A stretch of DNA of 12,410 nt from CAZDET01 sp964504335 (GTDB lineage Bacteria > Bacteroidota > Bacteroidia > Chitinophagales > Saprospiraceae). The first letter of the stretch is position 1; the number at the start of each line of letters is the position of its first letter. This document shows positions 1 to 6,137 of the stretch, piece by piece. Location of the stretch: NCBI GenBank assembly GCA_964504335.1, contig CAZDET010000105.1:1-12410 (forward strand), given 5' to 3'. The notes below the pieces were generated by a model. The model ran no database searches, had not been told where the DNA came from, and saw nothing but the letters and a program-made list of their open reading frames with translations. Position numbers and translations under genes: made by a program.

Positions 1-41
1 GCCCAGTGAAGTTGTTGCCTCCGGCATTTGATGCGTTTGCC

Positions 42-81
42 CTAATGCGCCAATGAGTCAATGTGCTAATGAGTCAATAAT
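42..81. repeat. Degenerate 8-bp tandem repeat (five units)
   Basis: Five successive octamers can be read: CTAATGCG, CCAATGAG, TCAATGTG, CTAATGAG and TCAATAAT, with the last one decayed. The consensus is roughly YYAATGNG. The array lies just beyond the stop codon of the minus-strand membrane protein. A heptamer TTTGATG (27-33) and its complement CATCAAA (90-96) flank it, so the whole could fold. Similar AATG-containing octamer arrays are, from memory, scattered between genes in Bacteroidota. Their role is unknown to me. Confidence 0.6.
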
Positions 82-91
82 CGGCACATCA

Positions 92-856
92 TCAAAACAC
101 CTTCCTCCCCCAAAACAACACCTGAAAACCGTACAACGCCAGCCAATACACCAGGGCAGCAAAAGAGAGGGCTCCCAGCCCCGCGTAGTAGGAAATACTT
201 CCCAGATTAACGCCCAGGTATTCCCGGAAAAAGAACTCGCTGAGCACGAAAATGGCGTGAATAGCGAATAGAATGAAGAGTCCCTTTACCAGATTTTTGA
301 GGTACCAGAGCTTGCGGGGCAGGCGCGACCGACGCAGCTGCAATTGTCGCTGTTTGATGTAGCGGTAGGCAAAATACATGTAGGCTACAAACAGGAAGAG
401 GTAGAGGGCAATTTCCAGCCCGCCGTAGAAGAGGCTGTAGAAATTGCGTTCGGCCGGCCGATTTTCCGGAGGCTGTAAAAAGAAAATCCAAAAAACCATC
501 CACTGACCGAGCCCCAGCACAAAGTGCTTGCTGTCGCTCCAACGGAGGCGGTAGCTGGGATAAACGTGCAGCTTGACGTAAAAAAACAGTAGCGAAGGGA
601 GGGTAAGGGTAAAGTAAATCGGCAAAAAGCGCCAGGATGAATAATCGTCGAAAAAATTAATGACCTCCAGAACGATGTAAAGTTGGGTTAACCCAATGCC
701 CAGGAGCAGCAAGCCGTAAAAGGCATTTCCCAATCGCACCCCTGACCGCTTGAAAAAGAAGAGCCCGCCAATCGCGATGCTGCCGAAGCTTCCCAGAAGC
801 AGGATCGCAAAAAGCAAGAAATACAACCATCCATGACCACTAAATAGGCCGATCAT
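92..856 (-). CDS. Stand-alone seven-helix membrane protein, similar to the sensor half of 7TM AraC-type regulators
   Basis: This is a 254-residue integral membrane protein. About seven hydrophobic helices are visible, near residues 10-35, 44-68, 75-97, 111-127, 140-167, 186-210 and 220-248. Polar or basic loops separate them (for example KQRQLQLRRSRLPRK at 168-182). The motif around residues 94-111, VYPSYRLRWSDSKHF, resembles the loop after helix 3 in the membrane sensor part of Bacteroidota AraC-family regulators. Those proteins continue into a cytoplasmic helix-turn-helix domain, but this one stops at residue 254, right after helix 7, with a TGA at 94-92. No output domain follows in the 91 bases left in the window. 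The ATG at 856 is used; the gene diverges from its neighbour at 956. Export of the helices is clear, the sensory role is inference, and it could instead be an unrelated small membrane protein. Confidence 0.8.
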   Translation of the reverse strand: MIGLFSGHGWLYFLLFAILLLGSFGSIAIGGLFFFKRSGVRLGNAFYGLLLLGIGLTQLYIVLEVINFFDDYSSWRFLPIYFTLTLPSLLFFYVKLHVYPSYRLRWSDSKHFVLGLGQWMVFWIFFLQPPENRPAERNFYSLFYGGLEIALYLFLFVAYMYFAYRYIKQRQLQLRRSRLPRKLWYLKNLVKGLFILFAIHAIFVLSEFFFREYLGVNLGSISYYAGLGALSFAALVYWLALYGFQVLFWGRKVF

Positions 857-955
857 TACATCTGCGTTGTCAATATTCCCACAACAAGGTCTTGGCTCGC
901 TTGTTGGTTATACCGAGCAGGGAATTTTCGATCCCACTACTATAACACAATCGCT

Positions 956-1558
956 ATGGCTTCATTCTGGGATCAATTCAAAAGTCTTTTTCGGCAAGTG
1001 GAGACAAGCTCCCCGTCCCAGCCCGCCATCCACGAAATGCTGACGCGCACCGAAGCCGAAAAAACCGACTACGAACGCTGGAAAACCTCGCTCATCAAGC
1101 GCCGCCTGCTCGACTGGCTCGCCGATCAGTATGCCATGTACAAGGTGCTTCCCAACGATATCGATGCATCCATCGATTTTCTCAATACCCCCGCCAGCAA
1201 AGGCTTTGTTATTCACTTCTACAAAACGAACTACACCCGGGACGAGGTTTCCCATCTGTTCCACTTCTTAAAGGAACGCGTACTGGACCTAAATTATCGA
1301 ACCCAAATTTCGGATACCCGTACTTACAGCCGCAGCCAATGGGTCGAAACCGTTGAGCGCCACTACCTCAAACCCCGTTCCAGCTTCCAACCCAATGAAA
1401 AATTAAACCAGGGTTTCGGCAACGTCACCATCGAACTCGAACTGCGCGACGACCAGGTGCACTACCTCCGCTTCCGCGCCACTATCTATAAGGATAGCCA
1501 ATTCCATGAGGCCCAATCCTTCGAAGAACTCCTCAACGGCATTTTGAGCGAAGGCTGA
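956..1558 (+). CDS. Conserved hypothetical soluble protein (200 aa)
   Basis: I do not recognise a named domain. The protein is 200 residues, has no signal peptide or membrane helix, and is rich in charged and aromatic residues, so it is probably cytoplasmic. The N-terminal part (about 1-60) looks helical and charged (TEAEKTDYERWKTSLIKRR). The middle contains FVIHFYKTNYTRDEVSHLF (84-102), and the C-terminal third looks like beta strands (VTIELELRDDQVHYLRFRAT) ending in a short helix. The ATG at 956 starts immediately after a 99-base divergent gap. The stop at 1558 lies 18 bases from the stop of the convergent DUF3137 gene. Codon use matches the surrounding genes. Reality as a gene is well supported by its length and composition; its function is unknown. 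Confidence 0.8.
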   Translation: MASFWDQFKSLFRQVETSSPSQPAIHEMLTRTEAEKTDYERWKTSLIKRRLLDWLADQYAMYKVLPNDIDASIDFLNTPASKGFVIHFYKTNYTRDEVSHLFHFLKERVLDLNYRTQISDTRTYSRSQWVETVERHYLKPRSSFQPNEKLNQGFGNVTIELELRDDQVHYLRFRATIYKDSQFHEAQSFEELLNGILSEG

Positions 1559-1576
1559 ACAGCCTGACAGAATCAA

Positions 1577-2509
1577 TCAATGCGTGCGATCGAATTCCTC
1601 CACAATCTTCAGCACCAGGCTGATGTCCTGATAAAATTCCCGTACCAGGTCGAAAGAGCGATTAGAACGAAAGAGGTAGGGCTCGAGTAGATCCTTTTGC
1701 TCGGAGATAGCCACGTAGATCTGCTGATCGTCGAAAGAAGCGTAGATGTTTTTATGAGTAGCAGCGGCAAAAATCGCCAATTGTTCTTGCATCGGCTCGG
1801 TAAGGACGGCGGCCACTTTGGTCTCCTCGGTTGCATACGTGATGAATTGCTCCCGAAAGGCATCATTCATAATCTCGTGATCGACGTTAATGCCGCCCTC
1901 GGAGATGTACTCTTTGATGGTGCGCGTGAGGTACCGCCGCCGGTGTCGGGGCCAAATGGCGACTTGGCCTTCGTTAGGCTCGGGAAAGGTTGCAGAGAGG
2001 AATACCCCTTCAAAGACCTCCTGCAAGCGATTGGAGGCCGGAGAAATTTCGCGCACCTGCAATTCTGACATCGCAAAGGGCATCTCTCCGACGAGCCCCT
2101 CGATGTAGTCTTCGCCCAGAAAGTAATCAGGTGAACTTTTAAACAAGCGGCTGTCTTTGAACACCTCCCAATCAATTTGCCGCTTGGATTGATAATCCAA
2201 CTGCCGCATATTCAGCGAGTCGCTCATGAAGTCCAGAATGAGCCGAATGACACGCGGCTTGAAGGTTTGGCGAAACTGCTGGACGCGCCCACCGAGATAA
2301 AACAGGTAGAAGCCAATGGGCAGCAGCGTGAGCATAAACAGCAGCGCCACATTGAAATATAGCACAACCGCCAACAAGGCGAACATCAGCGCAACGGAAC
2401 CAAACAACAGACCGAGCAGCCGCCGCCGCAACCGCTCCATGCGCAGCAGTTCGGGATGGATGGTGGTGTTGTAGTAGAGCCGAAAGGCAGCCAAACGAGG
2501 TACTTCCAT
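1577..2509 (-). CDS. DUF3137 family membrane protein
   Basis: From the ATG at 2509 the product is 310 residues. Two adjacent membrane helices lie near residues 31-51 and 54-72. A large soluble domain follows, with features I associate with DUF3137: an early FKDSRLF plus EDYIEG segment, then FEGVFLSATFP, and a C-terminal part with a PMQEQL...YASFDDQQIYVAIS pattern. The biochemical role of the family is unknown. The open frame extends upstream to a TTG at 2551 that has an AGGAGG about five bases before it. I prefer the ATG because a TAATTTG promoter-like element (2526-2520) sits only ten bases before it, and because the family usually begins shortly before the YYNTTIHPEL segment. The gene converges on 956-1558 and diverges from bamD. 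Family assignment is from memory of the pattern, fairly confident. Confidence 0.8.
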   Translation of the reverse strand: MEVPRLAAFRLYYNTTIHPELLRMERLRRRLLGLLFGSVALMFALLAVVLYFNVALLFMLTLLPIGFYLFYLGGRVQQFRQTFKPRVIRLILDFMSDSLNMRQLDYQSKRQIDWEVFKDSRLFKSSPDYFLGEDYIEGLVGEMPFAMSELQVREISPASNRLQEVFEGVFLSATFPEPNEGQVAIWPRHRRRYLTRTIKEYISEGGINVDHEIMNDAFREQFITYATEETKVAAVLTEPMQEQLAIFAAATHKNIYASFDDQQIYVAISEQKDLLEPYLFRSNRSFDLVREFYQDISLVLKIVEEFDRTH

Positions 2510-2519
2510 AGCCAGGCGA

Positions 2520-2526
2520 CAAATTA
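2520..2526 (-). promoter_or_regulatory. Possible -7 element for the DUF3137 gene
   Basis: Reading the minus strand, TAATTTG lies ten bases before the ATG at 2509. It is one T short of the Bacteroidota -7 consensus TAnnTTTG. A TTG at 2551-2549 lies about 22 bases upstream, slightly further than the usual 19-20. If real, transcription starts at or just before the ATG, which would exclude the upstream TTG start codon. Weak on its own. Confidence 0.35.
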
Positions 2527-2610
2527 CGGGTTTTTCTACGGCATCGACCAACCCACCCTCCTCGACAGACTTCTTTTAGGGGTGTTTCGTCTTTCCATTC
2601 GTAGGCCTAC

Positions 2611-2641
2611 TTGGTAGGTACCAAAAAATGCCGTAATTTTG
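2611..2641 (+). promoter_or_regulatory. Bacteroidota-type promoter of the bamD operon
   Basis: A TTGG at 2611-2614 is followed, after 19 bases, by TAATTTTG at 2634-2641. This is an exact match to the primary sigma factor consensus TTG-N19/20-TAnnTTTG known from Bacteroidota. The bamD ATG begins at 2649, only seven bases after the -7 element. A start of transcription at the usual distance would give an almost leaderless message, or translation could begin at the second ATG (2655). Confidence 0.7.
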
Positions 2642-2648
2642 CGCGCCT

Positions 2649-3467
2649 ATGAAAATGAGCAAGTTCGCTGTTGTTGGCTGGGTTTTCGCACTACTTATCG
2701 TTGCCGGTTGCCGCAGTGAGTTCGAACGGGTTCGAACCAGTGGGGACCCCGAACGCGTTTACAATAAAGCAAATGAATACTTTGAAGAGCAGGATTTTCA
2801 ACGCGCACAGGCACTGTACGAATTGATTATCAGTAGTTTTCGCGGGCGGCCAGAGGCGGAGCAGATTGCTTTTCGCTATGCCTACACCTATTATTATCAG
2901 CGGCAATACATCCTCGCGGCTTATTATTTCAAGAATTTCGCGCAAACCTACGGAGGAAGTGACAACCGACAGGAAGCGGAGTATATGTCGGCATACAGCA
3001 ACTATCAGTTGTCTCCGATTTTTCGCCTCGATCAGTCGTACACCTACAAAGCGATTGAAGAACTTCAGGAATTCATCAATCAATACCCCAACAGCGAGCG
3101 GGTAGCCGAGGCCAACCGCCTCATCGATGCCATGCGCGACAAGTTGGAAAAAAAGGAATTTGAATCCGCTCGGCTGTACTACGATCGGCAGCAATACCAA
3201 TCGGCGCTCTGGGCGTTAGATAATGTACTAAAGGATTATCCCGATACGGATAATGCCGAAGATATCCGGTTTTTACTGGTGCAGTCGGCTTTTCAGCTCG
3301 CGCAAAACAGCTTTGTCGACCGCCAGCTCGAACGCTACGAAGATGCCGTCGACCGCGCCGGGGAATTTTTAGAACGCTATCCGGAAAGCGAGTACAACCG
3401 CCAGGTGCGGTCCATTCTCGACGATTCCGAACAAGCAGTAAATCAATTAGCCAATGTCCGATATTAA
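2649..3467 (+). CDS. bamD: Outer membrane protein assembly factor BamD (lipoprotein)
   Basis: BamD is an outer-membrane lipoprotein on the periplasmic side. It works with BamA to fold and insert beta-barrel proteins. The 272-residue product starts with a lysine-containing N terminus, a hydrophobic stretch and a lipobox IVAGC, with the lipidated cysteine at residue 21. The rest is a chain of TPR-like helical hairpins: VYNKANEYFEEQDFQRAQAL (38-57), then AFRYAYTYYYQRQYILAAYY, then AIEELQEFINQYPNS with its typical BamD YPNS turn, then the LERYPESEY region near the end. Length is normal for the family. The coding sequence overlaps the start of rpoZ by 14 bases, so it is the first gene of a bamD-rpoZ-coaBC-porD operon driven by the promoter just upstream. 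A second in-frame ATG lies at 2655. Confidence 0.93.
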   Translation: MKMSKFAVVGWVFALLIVAGCRSEFERVRTSGDPERVYNKANEYFEEQDFQRAQALYELIISSFRGRPEAEQIAFRYAYTYYYQRQYILAAYYFKNFAQTYGGSDNRQEAEYMSAYSNYQLSPIFRLDQSYTYKAIEELQEFINQYPNSERVAEANRLIDAMRDKLEKKEFESARLYYDRQQYQSALWALDNVLKDYPDTDNAEDIRFLLVQSAFQLAQNSFVDRQLERYEDAVDRAGEFLERYPESEYNRQVRSILDDSEQAVNQLANVRY

Positions 3468-3798
3468 AACGCAGGTTCAGGGCCTCGATGCCAACGTACG
3501 CGCTCGCGACGTAAACAACCTGTCGAAGGAAACCGAAAATATTTACGAAACCCTGGCCATCATTGCCAAGCGGGCTCGCCAACTGTCTGTCGATCTCAAG
3601 CACGAGCTCAACCAGAAGCTCGAAGAATTCGCCGTGCAGACAGATACGATCGAGGAAGTCACCGAAAACAAGGAGCAAATCGAAATCTCCAAGTTCTACG
3701 AGCGCCTTCCCAATCCCGTCATCATCGCTACGGAGGAGTATCTGAACGAAGAACTCTACCACCGCTACAACGAGAAGCGGCGGCGCGACGAAGAATAA
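3454..3798 (+). CDS. rpoZ: RNA polymerase omega subunit, Bacteroidota Rpb6-like type
   Basis: This is the omega/Rpb6 subunit that helps assemble and stabilise the beta-prime subunit of RNA polymerase. The product is 114 residues and has the helical core ENIYETLAIIAKRARQLS (residues 29-46), followed by LKHELNQKLEEF and the Bacteroidota-specific segment EEVTENKEQIEISKFYERLP (67-86). The C terminus (TEEYLNEELYHRYNEKRRRDEE) is charged. The ATG at 3454 lies inside the last codons of bamD in another frame, so the two are translationally coupled. The stop at 3798 is eleven bases before the coaBC start. Position between bamD and coaBC is a familiar arrangement in the phylum. Confidence 0.92.
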   Translation: MSDIKTQVQGLDANVRARDVNNLSKETENIYETLAIIAKRARQLSVDLKHELNQKLEEFAVQTDTIEEVTENKEQIEISKFYERLPNPVIIATEEYLNEELYHRYNEKRRRDEE

Positions 3799-3809
3799 TC
3801 CCTACAGGA

Positions 3810-5027
3810 TTGCTAACCGGTAAACGCATTCTGCTAGGTATCTGCGGCAGTATCGCCGCCTACAAAGCTGCCTTCCTCACCCGCCTGCTCATCAAGGCGG
3901 GGGCGGAGGTGCAGGTCTTGATGACACCGGCCGCCGCCGATTTCATCTCCCCCCTCACCCTCTCTACCCTTTCTAAACGGCCCGTCTACACCGACGTCCA
4001 CTCCGAATCCGCCTGGAATAACCACGTCGACCTCGGCCTGTGGGCCGACGCCATGCTCGTGGCTCCCCTCACCGCCACTACCCTCGGAAAAATGGCCAAC
4101 GGCCTCTGCGACAACATCATCGTGGCGACCTACCTGTCGGCCCGCTGCCCCGTATTTGTAGCCCCGGCAATGGATGTGGATATGTGGCACCATCCCGCCA
4201 CGCAGCAAAACCTCGACCAACTGCGCAGCTACGGCAACCACCTTATTCCGGTCGGTACTGGCGAGCTGGCCAGCGGACTGGTCGGCGACGGGCGACTAGC
4301 AGAGCCGGAGGAAATTGTTGCGGTACTGGAAAAGCACTTCGCCCAGCGGCAGGACTTTCAGGGTAAGCGGCTCCTCATCACCGCCGGCCCCACCTACGAA
4401 CCGCTCGATCCGGTGCGCTTCATCGGCAATCATTCCACAGGCTCGATGGGCGTGGCCCTGGCCGAAGCCGCCGCCGGGCGCGGTGCCCAGGTGGAGCTCA
4501 TCCTCGGACCTTCATCGCTACAACCTGCCGCCGAGCGCATCGAACTGACGCGCGTTCGAACGGCCCGTGAAATGCATCAGGCGGCCGTCGATCGTTGGCC
4601 CCATTGCCACGCCGCCATTCTGGCCGCCGCCGTCAGCGATTACCGACCCGCGACCGTCGCCGACCGGAAGATCAAAAAAGGGGAGGGCCCCATGCAAATC
4701 GAGCTGGTGCGCAACCCAGACATCGCCCTCGAACTCGGGCACCGCAAGCGCCCGGATCAGGTGCTGGCCGGCTTCGCCCTCGAAACCGACAACGAACGAG
4801 CCAACGCCCGCGGCAAACTCGAACGCAAGCGCTTCGATTTCATCGTGCTCAATTCCCTGCGCGATCAGGGGGCCGGCTTCGGAGGCACCACTAATAAGAT
4901 CACGGTCTTAAGCCACAATAAGGAGGAAGATTTCGAGTTAAAATCCAAGCCTGCCGTTGCCGAAGATATTCTCGACGAATTGAGTCGGCACCTGCACCAA
5001 CGGCAGGAGCTTCGCAACGAAATGTAG
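3810..5027 (+). CDS. coaBC: Bifunctional phosphopantothenoylcysteine decarboxylase / phosphopantothenate-cysteine ligase
   Basis: CoaBC makes 4'-phosphopantetheine for coenzyme A in two steps: CoaB joins cysteine to phosphopantothenate, then CoaC decarboxylates it using FMN. The 405 residues contain both halves. The N-terminal flavoprotein domain has GSIAAYK (13-19), the expected active-site histidine in WNNHVDLGLWAD (His72), TATTLGKMANGLCDN, and the substrate motif PAMDVDMW (119-126). The C-terminal ligase domain has LLITAGPTYEPLDPVRFIGN (188-207), AAAVSDYRP (272-280), the KIKK lysines (287-290) and GFGGTTNKITVL. The start is TTG at 3810, since no ATG occurs until residue 38, well inside the flavin domain, while residues 3-10 already align to the family start. 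The motif has Asp where the classical E. coli protein has Asn; I believe Asp is common in this phylum. Confidence 0.95.
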   Translation: MLTGKRILLGICGSIAAYKAAFLTRLLIKAGAEVQVLMTPAAADFISPLTLSTLSKRPVYTDVHSESAWNNHVDLGLWADAMLVAPLTATTLGKMANGLCDNIIVATYLSARCPVFVAPAMDVDMWHHPATQQNLDQLRSYGNHLIPVGTGELASGLVGDGRLAEPEEIVAVLEKHFAQRQDFQGKRLLITAGPTYEPLDPVRFIGNHSTGSMGVALAEAAAGRGAQVELILGPSSLQPAAERIELTRVRTAREMHQAAVDRWPHCHAAILAAAVSDYRPATVADRKIKKGEGPMQIELVRNPDIALELGHRKRPDQVLAGFALETDNERANARGKLERKRFDFIVLNSLRDQGAGFGGTTNKITVLSHNKEEDFELKSKPAVAEDILDELSRHLHQRQELRNEM

Positions 5028-5033
5028 CAAACT

Positions 5034-5945
5034 ATGAATGGGTTTTCGCCGGGCAGTTGGCTGCTCGCCCTCACACTGCTGTTGAGTATCGGACTGTCGG
5101 CACAGGATATTAACGCCACCGTCAAGGTAAATACCACCCGCATCCAAAATGTGGACCCCAAAGTCTTCGAAACCCTGGAAGGCACCATCCGCGATTTCCT
5201 GAACGGCCAAAAGTGGACGGAAGACAACTTCGAGCTCGAAGAACGCATCGAATGCAACGTAACCATCACTATCCAAAAGGAAAACAGTCAGACTAATTTC
5301 GAAGCCGATCTGGCCATCCAGTCTTCCCGACCGATCTACGGTTCCGAACAATTGACCCCCATTTTCAATCACCTTGACAAAATCACGTTCAACTACGAGC
5401 AATTCCAGCCGTTGCAATTCAGCCGCAACCGCTTCATCGATAACTTGTCGTCGGTGCTGAGTTTTTACGTCTATATTATCCTCGGTTTTGACTACGATTC
5501 CTTTTCGCCCAACGGCGGCGAGCCTTACTTCCAAATTGCTCAGGACATCATTAACAGTATCCCCCCCGGTGCTCGCGCCCAATTCGAGGGCTGGGACGCC
5601 AGCGGCAGCAGTAACCGCAACCGCTTCTGGCTCATGGAAAACATGCTCTCGCCCCGTATGCGCCCACTGCGCCGTGCGCTCTACGCCTATCACCGCGAGG
5701 GCCTCGATCTCATGGCGGGAGATGTCGCCGCCGGCCGCGCCGGCGTTGCCCAGGCCGTCAGCGATGTGCAGGTAGCCGACCAGGCCTACCCCAACTCGAT
5801 GGCCGTGCAGTTGTTCGTCAATGCCAAAGGCCAGGAACTGGTCGAAATCTTCAAAGGCGGCACCCAGGCCGAACAGGCCGAAGTCATACGTGTCATGACC
5901 CAAATCGACCCCTCCAATGCCCAACGCTACCGACGTATTCGATAG
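5034..5945 (+). CDS. porD: DUF4835 family protein, PorD of the type IX secretion system
   Basis: The product is 303 residues with an N-terminal signal peptide (hydrophobic to about residue 22, likely cleavage after LSA-23). The mature protein contains the marks of DUF4835: FETLEGTIRDFLNGQKWTED, ECNVTITIQKE, IQSSRPIYGS (100-109), then ILGFDYDSFSPNGGEPYFQ and the GWDASGSSNRNRFWLMENML region. The family is called PorD and is associated with type IX secretion in Porphyromonas and relatives. Its exact biochemical role is unsettled. The ATG is six bases after the coaBC stop, so it is co-transcribed. The order bamD-rpoZ-coaBC-DUF4835 is typical for Bacteroidota and supports the assignment. recN, often the next gene, is not here. 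Confidence 0.88.
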   Translation: MNGFSPGSWLLALTLLLSIGLSAQDINATVKVNTTRIQNVDPKVFETLEGTIRDFLNGQKWTEDNFELEERIECNVTITIQKENSQTNFEADLAIQSSRPIYGSEQLTPIFNHLDKITFNYEQFQPLQFSRNRFIDNLSSVLSFYVYIILGFDYDSFSPNGGEPYFQIAQDIINSIPPGARAQFEGWDASGSSNRNRFWLMENMLSPRMRPLRRALYAYHREGLDLMAGDVAAGRAGVAQAVSDVQVADQAYPNSMAVQLFVNAKGQELVEIFKGGTQAEQAEVIRVMTQIDPSNAQRYRRIR

Positions 5946-6137
5946 TCTTCCTGCGCCAGTCAATTCCAAGCGGTTGGTTGAATGGTTGGACGTTTCGCAA
6001 CCAGAATAGGGTAGGTGGACTCCTTAATCTGCTCCGGTCGTTCTGCAAGAACCGGTAACAATGGTTTACTCATGATTCGCACCGACCCCTCCAACCTTTA
6101 CCGCCCGTTCGTGAAAATTCTTCCGTATTTTCTCGTC
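5946..6137. other. 192-base gap between porD and the first paralog
   Basis: I see no gene in this stretch. An in-frame GTG at 6015 and an ATG at 6072 could lengthen the next protein, but the extra residues are not signal-like and the real start is probably 6138. A short stem GGTTG...CAACC spans about 5984-6002, with no T-run behind it. No exact TAnnTTTG element was found. The closest string, TATTTTCT at 6126-6133, fails at the last two positions. Confidence 0.5.

Noticed and set aside
901..955. Promoter for the gene at 956
   Set aside because: TTG triplets occur near 901-906 and a GAATTTTC at 922-929, but the match and spacing to the Bacteroidota consensus are poor.
1552..1565. AGGCT-GAAC-AGCCT hairpin between convergent genes
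   Set aside because: Five base pairs with no T-run on either side and partly within the coding end; too weak to call a terminator.
4938..5969. Long open frame on the minus strand opposite porD
   Set aside because: It covers porD, which has a signal peptide and family motifs; the minus-strand product has no recognisable features.
6015..6137. Upstream GTG start for paralog A
   Set aside because: It would put 41 polar, unconserved residues before an otherwise perfect signal peptide; the paralog starts directly with its signal peptide.
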